Source: an uncultured Eubacteriales bacterium (GTDB lineage: Bacteria > Bacillota > Clostridia > Christensenellales > Aristaeellaceae). From it: a DNA stretch of 43,112 nt. Of the stretch, positions 33,132 through 40,653 are shown one piece after another (the first letter of the stretch is position 1; every line of letters begins with the position of its first letter). A program made the translations under genes and the position numbers. The stretch covers positions 1 through 43,112 of the forward strand of contig CACZHW010000019.1 of assembly GCA_902781095.1 (NCBI GenBank). The letters run 5' to 3'. Under the pieces are notes generated by a model. It saw nothing but the letters and a program-made list of their open reading frames with translations. It was not told the DNA's origin and ran no database searches.

Positions 33132-33175
33132 AGTGGTCTGACATCAGCGTTCCCGTTCTTCCATCCGTGAAATTC

Positions 33176-33206
33176 GCCGCCCTCCCGACTGCTTCGGGAG
33201 GGCGGC
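33176..33206. terminator. Terminator hairpin between gudD and M20 gene
   Basis: GCCGCCCTCCCGA (33176-33188) pairs with TCGGGAGGGCGGC (33194-33206). T-tracts are weak on both sides. It separates the convergent transcripts and shares its core with the hairpin at 26434-26468. Confidence 0.65.
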
Positions 33207-33244
33207 TTCGTATACGGTTTCCGGGTTGGCTCAAAATACTGCCA

Positions 33245-34351
33245 TCAGGCGCAGACCGCGCGGATCAGCCCGGCCGCGAGCTCAATCTGCGCGGGCATCG
33301 AGGCGATATCCGCGGTCTCGTCCGTCGTATGCATGCCGGTGCCAATCATGCCGAGTCCGTCCAGCACGCCGATGCCGGCCTGGCCGGCGATGGCGATATC
33401 ACCGGCGCCGCCCGTGCGCTCGACGGCGAACATTCTCCCCTGCTCCTTCGCGATGGCGAGGGCCAGGTCAATCAGTTCCTGTGTCTTCGGGCTCAGATCG
33501 ATCGCGGGATGGGAGGCCCCGAAGCACAGGGCGGTCCTGACGCCGGGCACGGGCTCGCAGGAACAGATTTCCTTGATTTTTTCGGTGAGCTCCGACTTGT
33601 ACGCCTCGTTGAAGTACCGGAACTCGCAGCGGCACGCCGCGCTTTCGGCCACGACGTTCTCGGCCGTTCCGCCCGAAATCACGCCGGCGTTGAAGGAGAT
33701 GTCCCGCGCGTCGTCCCGGAGCGAATACAGCCTCGTGATTTGCGCGCAGAGGGCCTGGATGGCGCTGGCGCTGGTGAGATAAGCGTTGCCGGCGTGTCCC
33801 GGTACGCCTGTGCAGGTGACCGTAACCGAGGTGACCCCCTTCCGGGCCGAGATGAACCGCCCCGAGGCGCCGCTGGGCTCGAACGAGAGCGCGGCGAAGG
33901 ACTCCCGCGCCGTCGCAAGAATGAGATCATGGCTCTCAGGCGAGCCGACCTCCTCGTCGGCGTTCAACAACACGCACAGGCGGTACGTCTTTAAATCGAG
34001 CTGCGGAATTATGCTGCGCAGCGCGTAAAGCAGGATCACGATGCCGCCCTTCATGTCGATCACGCCGCTGCCCATGGCCTTTCCGCCGCCGATGTCGCGG
34101 TACGGCACGTACCGCTCGTGCGGGAAGACCGTATCCATGTGGCCCATGAGCATCAGCTGCTTTTCGCCGGTGCCGAGCACGGCCCGGAGCACCGGGCCGT
34201 GCCTTTGGCCGGGAAAGCGGGTCACGGAGAACCCGAGCGACTCCAGGTCCTCCGAAATGAGCCCGGCCGCGGCTGCCACGTCCTCCCGGTCGAACGAGCC
34301 GCTGGGCTGATCGATATACTTCTTCAAAGTCTCTGTCGGCGAGGTCAGCAT
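33245..34351 (-). CDS. M20-family carboxypeptidase, CPG2-like
   Basis: The 368-residue zinc peptidase has the M20 metal motifs GHMDTVFP (His and Asp), GSGVIDMKGGI (bridging Asp), NADEEVGS (catalytic Glu pair) and GMIGTGMHTTDE near the end (last His). The insert dimerisation domain is at about 175-285. It best resembles glutamate carboxypeptidase/CPG2 types that release a C-terminal amino acid from N-acyl or pteroyl conjugates; the substrate is unproven. It is last in the ABC operon, 42 bases after the ATPase, with a strong GGAGGAA site. It probably acts on what the importer brings in. Confidence 0.85.
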   Translation of the reverse strand: MLTSPTETLKKYIDQPSGSFDREDVAAAAGLISEDLESLGFSVTRFPGQRHGPVLRAVLGTGEKQLMLMGHMDTVFPHERYVPYRDIGGGKAMGSGVIDMKGGIVILLYALRSIIPQLDLKTYRLCVLLNADEEVGSPESHDLILATARESFAALSFEPSGASGRFISARKGVTSVTVTCTGVPGHAGNAYLTSASAIQALCAQITRLYSLRDDARDISFNAGVISGGTAENVVAESAACRCEFRYFNEAYKSELTEKIKEICSCEPVPGVRTALCFGASHPAIDLSPKTQELIDLALAIAKEQGRMFAVERTGGAGDIAIAGQAGIGVLDGLGMIGTGMHTTDETADIASMPAQIELAAGLIRAVCA

Positions 34352-34393
34352 GGTTCCTCCTTCAAAATCCGTTGTGTCAATCCGCTTCCGTGC

Positions 34394-35176
34394 TCAAAGC
34401 ACCTTGCGCAGGAAATCCTGCGTACGGGGCTGCTGCGGGTGGTCGAAGATCTCCTCCGGCGTCCCCGCCTCGACGATTTTTCCGTCATCCAGGAACAGCA
34501 CGTAGTCCGCAACTTGGCGGGCAAAGCGCATCTCGTGGGTCACGACCATCATCGTCATGCCGTCGGCTGCCAGTTGCTTCATCACGTCCAACACCTCGCC
34601 GACCATCTCCGGGTCGAGCGCGCTGGTGGGCTCGTCGAAGAGCATGACCTCGGGATCCATCGCCAGCGCGCGGACGATGGCCACGCGCTGCTTCTGCCCA
34701 CCGGAAAGCCGGTCCGGATACTCGTGGACCTTGTCCGCAAGGCCGACGCGGGTGAGCAGCTCCACGGCCTTTTTTTCAGCTTCTGCCTGGGGCACGCCGC
34801 GCACCCTGCGGGGCGAGACAGTGACGTTGCCCAGCACCCTCAGATGCGGAAAGAGGTTAAACTGCTGGAAGACCATGCCCATGCGCTGGCGCATCGCGTA
34901 CAGCTCCCTGCGGGACACCTTCGTCAGGTCGCAGCCGTCGAATTTTACCGTGCCCGACGTCGGCTTTTCCAGCAGATTCACGGAGCGCAGCAGCGTGGAC
35001 TTGCCGCTGCCGCTGGGGCCGATCAGCACGATCACGTCGCCGCGGCGGACGTTTAAATCGATTCCCTTGAGCACCTCGAGCCGGCCGAAGTGCTTGCAGA
35101 GATCGCGGATCTCAATCATGACGTCCCGGCCGGATCCGCTGTCGATGACGGTTTTTTCAGTCTGCGCGGTTTTCAC
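34394..35176 (-). CDS. Polar amino-acid ABC importer ATPase
   Basis: The ATPase of the GlnQ/HisP group has Walker [11 protein letters not shown]-loop [12 protein letters not shown], signature LSGGQKQR, Walker [13 protein letters not shown] and switch His VTHEM. A GTG at 35176 has AAAGGAGG about 10 bases upstream and overlaps the permease gene by 20 bases. This start adds a 19-residue leader before the usual [12 protein letters not shown] (ATG at 35119, weak ribosome site). It energises uptake with the permease and binding protein encoded upstream. Confidence 0.9.
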   Translation of the reverse strand: MKTAQTEKTVIDSGSGRDVMIEIRDLCKHFGRLEVLKGIDLNVRRGDVIVLIGPSGSGKSTLLRSVNLLEKPTSGTVKFDGCDLTKVSRRELYAMRQRMGMVFQQFNLFPHLRVLGNVTVSPRRVRGVPQAEAEKKAVELLTRVGLADKVHEYPDRLSGGQKQRVAIVRALAMDPEVMLFDEPTSALDPEMVGEVLDVMKQLAADGMTMMVVTHEMRFARQVADYVLFLDDGKIVEAGTPEEIFDHPQQPRTQDFLRKVL

Positions 35177-35834
35177 TGCGGCGCATCCTCCTTTCAAGCA
35201 GGCCGAGGAGTTTGGTCATGACATACGTCAGCACAAAATAGATCAGCGCCGCGTCCAGCAGCGTCTCCAGGTAACGGTAGTTCACGGAGGCCAGCTTGTA
35301 CGCCTGGTAGGTCAGCTCATAGACGCCGACCGCGTAGAGCACCGAGGACTCCTTGATCACGGCGATAAACTCGTTGCCCATCGCGGGGAGCGTGACCTTG
35401 ATCGCCTGCGGCAAAATGATGTAGATCATCTTCTGGGCCCCGCTCATGCCCAGCGAGTCGGCGGCCTCGGACTGGCCGCGGTCCACGGACTGCAGGCCCG
35501 CCCGGATCAGCTCCGCCATGTAGGCGCCGGAGTTGATGACGAGCGCGATCACGCAAAGCGTCATCCGGGGGAGCCGGATGCCCATCTGCGGCAGTCCGTA
35601 GACGATCATCAGGACCTGTACGAGCAGCGGGGTGCCCCGGATGAACGCGACGTAGACGTTGAACAGGATGCGCAGCGGCCAGATGCGCGTCCGCCGGAAA
35701 ATCGCGACCAGCAGCCCCAGCAGCGAGCCGAGCAGCACCGTAAACAGCGCCAGCTCCAGCGTGACGCTCACGCCCTGCATGAACGTGCCGAACTTCGTGA
35801 CCATGATTTCCCAGACCTTGGCAAGGTTGAGCAT
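35157..35834 (-). CDS. Polar amino-acid ABC importer permease
   Basis: The 225-residue HisM/GlnP-type permease has about five helices. [19 protein letters not shown] and the EAA loop [20 protein letters not shown] are family hallmarks, followed by [19 protein letters not shown] single permease gene implies a homodimer. It overlaps the ATPase gene and follows the binding-protein gene after a hairpin. GGAGG lies upstream of the ATG. Confidence 0.93.
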   Translation of the reverse strand: MLNLAKVWEIMVTKFGTFMQGVSVTLELALFTVLLGSLLGLLVAIFRRTRIWPLRILFNVYVAFIRGTPLLVQVLMIVYGLPQMGIRLPRMTLCVIALVINSGAYMAELIRAGLQSVDRGQSEAADSLGMSGAQKMIYIILPQAIKVTLPAMGNEFIAVIKESSVLYAVGVYELTYQAYKLASVNYRYLETLLDAALIYFVLTYVMTKLLGLLERRMRRSENRAD

Positions 35835-35864
35835 GGCTTGCTTTGACCTCCTTACACAGTGAAT

Positions 35865-35892
35865 GCTCCCGCCGCACGGTGGCGGCGGGAGC
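35865..35892 (-). terminator. Intercistronic hairpin after binding-protein gene
   Basis: GCTCCCGCCGC (35865-35875) pairs with GCGGCGGGAGC (35882-35892). No T-run follows on the minus strand, so it is likely an mRNA-stability or partial-attenuation element giving excess binding protein over permease. Confidence 0.6.
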
Positions 35893-35909
35893 CCGGGATC
35901 CGACGGACT

Positions 35910-36731
35910 TTATTCGGCCGGCTCCAGCAGGGAAGCCGCCTGCGCCGCGGCCGTGTCGACCCAGGAATCGAACGTGCCGTCGGCCTTGACCTCGTCGATG
36001 TAGGCGTCCAGCGCTTGAATCAGGGATTCGTTGTCGCCCTTGGCGACGCCGATCGAAGCGCCGTTGCTGTTGTAGACGACCGGCACGTCGCTGATGACGA
36101 GCGGCACGGAGTCCTTATAGGCCGTGATGTACTGCTTGGCGACCAGGTCGGCCAGCAGCAGGCCGTCGATGTTGCCCTGGACCAGGTCGAGCACCAGCAC
36201 GTTTACATTGTCGATGATGTAGGGCTCGGCATTGGAGAACTGCTCCTCCAGGATGTCGACCTGCAGGGCGCCCATCTGCGCGCCGACCTTCTTTCCCGTC
36301 ATATCTTCAACGGTCTTGAGCGTGTTGGCCTTCTCTTCCGTCATCATCATGATCTGGGTGGCCGCATAGTACGGCTTGCTGAAATCGATGACCTCCTTGC
36401 GCTCCGGCTTGGCGACCATGCCGGAAATGATCAGGTCGATCTCCCCGGCCTGCAGCGCCGTGATCAGGCCGGCAAAGGTCTGATCGGCGATTTCGACGTC
36501 CAGCCCCAGCTTTTCGCCGATGCCGTAGGCCAGCGCGATGTCGAAGCCGGCCATCTCCTCCTTGCCGGACTCCGGGTTGGTATAATAAAACTCATACGGC
36601 GGATAGCCGACGGACACGCCGACGACGATCTTTCCCTTGGCCTGCAGGTCGCTCAGGGCGTCCGCAGAAACGGAAAACACGACGGCCAGGATCAGCATCA
36701 GGCTCAGCAGGATGGCAACCAGTTTCTTCAT
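35910..36731 (-). CDS. Polar amino-acid ABC substrate-binding protein
   Basis: The 273-residue family 3 (SBP_bac_3) protein has a signal peptide (MKKLVAILLSLMLILAVVF then SVSADA) without lipobox Cys. The mature part has KIVVGVSVGYPPYEFYY, GFDIALAYGIGEKLG, FAGLITALQAGEIDLIISGM (as FAGLITALQAGEIDLI), ERKEVIDFSKPYY, and GVAKGDNESLIQALDAYI. These are typical of Arg/Lys/His/Gln binders; the ligand is not fixed. The ATG at 36731 has GGAGGAA. First gene of the operon, with a strong promoter and dyads upstream. Confidence 0.9.
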   Translation of the reverse strand: MKKLVAILLSLMLILAVVFSVSADALSDLQAKGKIVVGVSVGYPPYEFYYTNPESGKEEMAGFDIALAYGIGEKLGLDVEIADQTFAGLITALQAGEIDLIISGMVAKPERKEVIDFSKPYYAATQIMMMTEEKANTLKTVEDMTGKKVGAQMGALQVDILEEQFSNAEPYIIDNVNVLVLDLVQGNIDGLLLADLVAKQYITAYKDSVPLVISDVPVVYNSNGASIGVAKGDNESLIQALDAYIDEVKADGTFDSWVDTAAAQAASLLEPAE

Positions 36732-36782
36732 AATCGTTCCTCCATTCTTGTGCACCGCTCGTTTGGAATGCACGCTGTTATT

Positions 36783-36860
36783 AATGAATATTCATTGCAT
36801 GTGCATGATTATACGCATAAATTCGCATATGTCAAGCGTTATTTGCAAATTTATTCATTC
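36783..36860 (-). promoter_or_regulatory. ABC operon promoter with ARG-box-like dyads
   Basis: On the minus strand TTGACA (36835-36830) and TATAAT (36813-36808) are 16 bases apart. A perfect 14-bp palindrome AATGAATATTCATT (36783-36796) follows, and a related ATGAATAAATTTGCA lies upstream (about 36845-36859). Both resemble ArgR operators (TGAAT-N4-ATTCA). Regulation by ArgR is inference. Confidence 0.6.
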
Positions 36861-36981
36861 TTTTTCAAGATAGAACCGTGCAATCCGTAAGAGTGCCCAA
36901 TTCTCAGCCGCCGCGCTATGCCTGCCGGCACCGCAGGCGGTCCGTCTGTTGCTGCTGCTGTGATGCCGTTTCGATTTCATC

Positions 36982-37020
36982 AAAAACGCAGGGCATCGCC
37001 GGAAAGACGATGCCCTGCGT
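36982..37020 (-). terminator. Terminator of LRR-SBP gene
   Basis: ACGCAGGGCATCG (36986-36998) pairs with CGATGCCCTGCGT (37008-37020). Read on the minus strand it ends in TTTTT, 11 bases past the stop codon. The stretch 36861-36981 holds nothing else recognisable. Confidence 0.85.
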
Positions 37021-37031
37021 TCCTTTGGATT

Positions 37032-38318
37032 TTATTCTATCAGGATATCTTGCCATTTCTCAATGATATCTGTTTCGTTATTGACCACAAAATCATAGTC
37101 GAATGATATTGTGCTTATACTTTCCAAAGGTAGAAAGTCTTTGGGCTTGATGTCCTTACGAATTGGTCTGAAATTACAATTCTCTTGTAATATGGACTGT
37201 CCCTCCTTACTCAAAATAAATTCCTCAAATAGCTTTGCTAAATCCTCACGTGGGCAATCCTTAACAACTGCTATACACTCCGGAATGACACTCGTCCCTT
37301 CTTTGGGATAGATAGTTTTTAAATAAGAAGCTTTATACCTTTTTATAAACTGCATCGCATCATTCTCCGTAATAATGCCAATAGGACATTCGCCACTATT
37401 CACTTTTTGTAGCAAATTTGATGATGTAATACATATAACAAAATTAGATCTTATTTGCTCTAGACATTTCCATCCTTCCTCATAGTCATCATTCTTGTCG
37501 CCAAAGCACATAAGCAGTGTACATAAAGATATAAATCCAGCAGACGTTTCTGAGGGATCCTTGATTATAATTTTTTCCTTCCATACTGAATCCAACAGGT
37601 CACTCCATGTAGCTGGTATATCTTCTTCATTAATGAAGTTAGTGTTCATCAATAACACCAAAGGTGTTGCACTTTGACCAATCCAATAATACTGGGGATC
37701 GTAAAACTCTGTTTCAATACTGTCTATGTTGCTTGGGCGATAAGGCTGAAAACAATCTTTATACTTGTCTATAGAATCTGCAAAGCCCCCCCATAAAACA
37801 CCTGCTTGTGGAGCTGCTCTTTCTCCTGCTATTTTTTCTAATAATAAGTGAGTTCCATCTATGTATACACTAACTTCTATATTTGGATACATCACATTAA
37901 ATGCGGAGATTTCTGCTTCCACTAAATCAGAACACAAAGACGTGTAAATCAGCAGATTTCCTTTGTAATCTTGAGCATTTGTCTTCAAGAATACTCCAAA
38001 TCCTTTTCGGACACAGTACTCATAGGCATAAGTATTTTCATTCACGAAAGCATCCAGGTTGCAGCCCTCAAATGCATCTTCCGCTATATCAATAAGACTA
38101 TCCGCGAAATAAACTGTTTTGACACTACTGTTTGCAAAGGACTGGCTTCCGATCGATTGCAAACCCTCTGGGAAAACTACTTGATCCAAAGCAGTATCGT
38201 TCATAAATGCCCTTGGATCTATTCTTTCCAGTCCTGCAGGAATCGTCAACACATCTGCCATTGCTGCATGTGCTGCAAATATGGCGACAAAGGTTATCGC
38301 AATCAAAGTTTGTTTCAA
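37032..38318 (-). CDS. Fusion of BspA-type LRR and ferric-type substrate-binding protein
   Basis: The product is 428 residues with a signal peptide (MKQTLIAITFVAIFAAHAAMA). Residues about 22-100 form BspA/LRR_5 repeats (LTIPAGLERIDPRAFMND, VVFPEGLQSIGSQSFANS, VYFADSLIDIAEDAFEGC) with the usual closing YAYEYCVRKGF. From about 118 a family 1/ferric-type binding fold follows: LLIYTSLCSDLVEAEISAF, GVLWGGFADS, FYDPQYYWIGQSATPLVLLM, IPATWSDLLD, IIIKDPSETSAGF, CPIGIITENDA and FILSKEGQSIL. No permease or ATPase adjoins. The gene is visibly AT-rich compared with its neighbours, suggesting acquisition by transfer. TTG at 38318 is chosen because AGAGGTGG precedes it; an in-frame GTG lies three codons upstream. 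Confidence 0.75.
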   Translation of the reverse strand: MKQTLIAITFVAIFAAHAAMADVLTIPAGLERIDPRAFMNDTALDQVVFPEGLQSIGSQSFANSSVKTVYFADSLIDIAEDAFEGCNLDAFVNENTYAYEYCVRKGFGVFLKTNAQDYKGNLLIYTSLCSDLVEAEISAFNVMYPNIEVSVYIDGTHLLLEKIAGERAAPQAGVLWGGFADSIDKYKDCFQPYRPSNIDSIETEFYDPQYYWIGQSATPLVLLMNTNFINEEDIPATWSDLLDSVWKEKIIIKDPSETSAGFISLCTLLMCFGDKNDDYEEGWKCLEQIRSNFVICITSSNLLQKVNSGECPIGIITENDAMQFIKRYKASYLKTIYPKEGTSVIPECIAVVKDCPREDLAKLFEEFILSKEGQSILQENCNFRPIRKDIKPKDFLPLESISTISFDYDFVVNNETDIIEKWQDILIE

Positions 38319-38348
38319 CGTGGCCACCTCTTGTCTGTTGCTGAACTA

Positions 38349-38732
38349 TTACAGCACATACTCCCCGATTATTCTCGCAATCAGCCCGATATCCGTATTG
38401 CCCTTGAACTCAAACTTCGCTGTCATGCCGTTGCTGAACATGATAAAGAGCTCCGTGTCCGGAATCAGTTCCAGAAACCCGGGTGTTTGAACTGAAAAAT
38501 ACTGAATTTTCGAGTAAGGCATCGTCGCATAGGATTTCCGCTTGCCGGTGATGCCCTGCACGTCAATGGAAATTATCCTCTTATTGGTAAAGACCAACTG
38601 GTCGCGAACGGTCTGGAAGGCTGCCACGCATTCCTCGTCTGAAACCAGCAGGCCGTACACCTCTCTGCGGACATTGTCCGTCGGAATCGGTCTCAGATTA
38701 AATACCGATTCGGAATTGAAACTGATCGCCAT
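38349..38732 (-). CDS. Bacterial PH-domain protein
   Basis: The 127-residue single-domain protein has the bacterial pleckstrin-homology pattern: GLLVSDEECVAAFQTVRDQL, VFTNKRIISIDVQG, SYATMPYSKIQYFSV and ELFIMFSNG, with a final helix GLIARIIGEYVL. FTNKRII and PYSKI are the signature strands. Its role is unknown; relatives may bind lipids or peptides. ATG at 38732 with GGGAGG 7 bases upstream is preferred to the GTG two codons earlier. It has normal GC content and follows the comM remnant by 29 bases. Confidence 0.85.
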   Translation of the reverse strand: MAISFNSESVFNLRPIPTDNVRREVYGLLVSDEECVAAFQTVRDQLVFTNKRIISIDVQGITGKRKSYATMPYSKIQYFSVQTPGFLELIPDTELFIMFSNGMTAKFEFKGNTDIGLIARIIGEYVL

Positions 38733-38761
38733 CGTCACGCCTCCCTGTAATACACCGATCT

Positions 38762-39241
38762 TTATTTCCAGTACCCGCCCTCCAGATTCCGGTAGCGTAC
38801 CGCCTCCAGGATATGCGCCCTGCCAATCTGCCCCTCGTCGGCCAGGTCGGCGATCGTCCTTGAGACCTTCAGCACGCGGCTGACCGCGCGCATGGAGAGG
38901 TGGTAGCGCTCGCAGGCGCGTTCCAGCACCTCGCGCCCCGCGTCGTCCGGACGGCAGGCCTCCTCCACCTGCCTCGCCGTCAGCTCCGCGTTGCAGGCGA
39001 TGCCCTCCCCCGCAAAGCGCTGCTGCTGGCGGCGCCTGGCCGCCTGCACCCGCTCCCGGATGGCCGCGGAGCTCTCCTCCCTGGGCGTTTCGGTGATCTC
39101 CTTGACGGCCAGCGCCGTCACCTCCAGCTGGATGTCGATGCGGTCCAGCAGCGGACCGGAGATGCGGGAGAGGTAGCGCGAGATCTCCTTGGGGCTGCAG
39201 CGGCAGGGCACCTGCGGGTTGCCGTAATTGCCGCAGGGTCT
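38762..39241 (-). pseudogene. comM: comM/yifB 3' remnant
   Basis: About 160 residues match the C-terminal third of ComM (YifB, Mg-chelatase-like AAA+ helicase of natural transformation): CGNYGNPQVPCRCSP, RYLSRISGPLLDRID (arginine-finger region) and HLSMRAVSRVLKVSRTIAD. Full ComM is about 510 residues. The N-terminal Lon-like domain and Walker A/B motifs are absent. Upstream of 39241 the frame continues to 39349 as unrelated AT-rich sequence (KDIIVNRKLVTYAGANVYSG). The break lies beside the brxL fragment, so the gene was probably cut by an insertion or deletion. It cannot be an active ATPase. Confidence 0.85.
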
Positions 39242-39429
39242 GCCGGAGTAGACGTTAGCACCAGCATAGGTCACTAGTTTTCTATTTACTATTATGTCTT
39301 TGGGTCTAAATCCGGCCTTTTTTGATGACTCCAAGCATAATATGTACAAACCTTGGCTCTAGTGCATCTCGCTTTCAGCACGAACGGCAAACCATCTCTG
39401 TGTCTGAATGCGATCCCCTCAGTCGTCTG
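39242..39429. other. Non-coding junction between comM and brxL remnants
   Basis: This AT-rich stretch separates two truncated genes. Apart from the short read-through frame of the comM remnant, no gene, terminator or IS end is recognisable. It is probably scar sequence from loss of a larger insertion. Confidence 0.4.
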
Positions 39430-39783
39430 TCATTCTACGCCCAACGCTTTAAACACCGCGTCCTCAGCACTGCTGTACGGAATCAGCTGGAAAGCGCCCA
39501 TTAGATCGGCAGGAACCATTGCAAAGTCGATCATCGATACTGACGGGATCAGCACCTTCTTTGCCCCGCTATCCAAACAGCACTGCAACGTGTTGGCCAG
39601 TTCATCCACCTTGATCATCGTACCGCTTATACTTATCTCGCCGAGCACAGCCAAGCTGCCCAGGGTTGGCCGCCCTAGTGCAATTGAGCATAGGGCAATC
39701 AAACTTGGCAGAGCCAGTTTTCCAGTCATACCTATGCCCTGCAGGTCTTGATCATTATATGTGTTTTTCTTTATTCCATTCAT
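39430..39783 (-). pseudogene. brxL: brxL 3' fragment (BREX Lon-like protein)
   Basis: This 117-residue frame matches the C-terminal Lon-protease-like domain of BrxL: QGIGMTGKLALPSLIALCS, SLAVLGEISISGTM, VDELANTLQCCLDSGAKKVL, and the diagnostic tail SSAEDAVFKALGVE. Full BrxL is several hundred residues with an AAA+ domain, absent here. An in-frame TGA lies shortly upstream, and no other BREX gene (brxA, brxB, brxC, pglX, pglZ) is in the window. It is therefore read as the remnant of a phage-defence island. A free-standing short protein starting at the ATG at 39783 (AAAGG upstream) is a less likely alternative. Confidence 0.72.
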
Positions 39784-39875
39784 CCTTTGTGTCTCTGTGC
39801 CTCAAGCCCGCTTCAAGCGTTTGGGGAAAGCCAGGGCGTTTATCCGCAGGGATCGTTCCGTAGAGGTCGCAGCCC

Positions 39876-40498
39876 TTACTGCGGCTCATTCTCCGCGCTG
39901 CCGGGCTCCCGCGTCAGCAGCGAGATCTCCGTGCAGAGGAGGGAATCCCAGTCGATGCGCGCATCGTCCTCTTCGGAGGCTGAAATCCATTTGACCAGGA
40001 AGCCGTTCATGAGGCAGGCGTAGAGCATGACGGTGTGATCCCGGTCCAGCCCGGGGCGCAGCGTGCGCTCCCGAAGGCCCGCAGCGATCGCCTCGTCCAG
40101 CAGGCGGGTATGGATGCGCTCCTCCTGGAACAGGTTGGAGGTGCAGCTCGTCAGCAACTGAATCATGTCCTGGCCATCATGCTGCGGCCAAGCTCCTGCG
40201 CCAGATGGAAGGTGCACTCCGCCAGCATCCGGAAACGCTCGCTGGCGCCGGCCTGCGCGGGCAGACGGTCGTGCGATTCCAGATAGAGATCCAGGTGGGC
40301 CGTAAACAGGCTGCGGTAGACAGCGTCCTTCCCGGAAAAGTGGTGGTAAAAAGCGCCCTTGGTGACGCCGGCCTTGTCGCAGATTTCCTGAATGCTCACA
40401 CCGGCATAGCCGCGTGAAAAAAAGAGCTCGCGCGCAGCCTGAAGAAGGCGTGCCCTGGTTTGCTCGGACTGCTGCAGCAGCTTGCCGGAACTCGGCAT
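39876..40498 (-). pseudogene. TetR-family regulator split by a frameshift
   Basis: The N-terminal part (40498 to about 40190) is a normal TetR HTH: ARLLQAARELFFSRGYAGVS, IQEICDKAGVTKGAFYHHFS, GKDAVYRSLF. The frame ends at MMART-stop near 40163. The C-terminal ligand domain continues in the other frame (about 40180 to 39876: DMIQLLTSCTSNLFQEERIH, RLLDEAIAAGL, LYACLMNGFLVKWIS). The overlap indicates a one-base deletion or two-base insertion near 40165-40190. It could be a real mutation or a sequencing error. GGAGG is 8 bases before ATG 40498. Divergent from the FMN/FAD reductase, which it presumably represses. Confidence 0.8.
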
Positions 40499-40519
40499 GC
40501 TCATCACCTCCGGGCGGGA

Positions 40520-40549
40520 ATTATAGCACGGGCGGGAATTTGCTGTCAA
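40520..40549 (-). promoter_or_regulatory. TetR gene promoter
   Basis: On the minus strand TTGACA (40549-40544) and TATAAT (40525-40520) are consensus boxes 18 bases apart, with a short leader of about 20 bases to the TetR start codon. Confidence 0.8.
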
Positions 40550-40557
40550 AACAGGGC

Positions 40558-40611
40558 TTGACAAAGACTTGATAGCCCAATAGAATGATACCGCAGTACG
40601 TACTCCGGTAT
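40558..40611 (+). promoter_or_regulatory. Reductase promoter with TetR-type operator
   Basis: TTGACA (40558-40563) and TAGAAT (40581-40586) are 17 bases apart. Immediately after lies a 24-bp palindrome (40588-40611) with one mismatched pair (C40594/C40605), core AGTACGTACT and outer arms ATACCG/CGGTAT. Size and position suit a TetR dimer blocking transcription of the reductase. Confidence 0.8.
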
Positions 40612-40653
40612 GTATATTGGCATCGACCAAACGAGCAGAAAGGAAAGAGGAAC

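Noticed and set aside
39242..39429. Insertion sequence between the comM and brxL remnants
   Set aside because: No terminal inverted repeats, target duplications or transposase motifs could be found.
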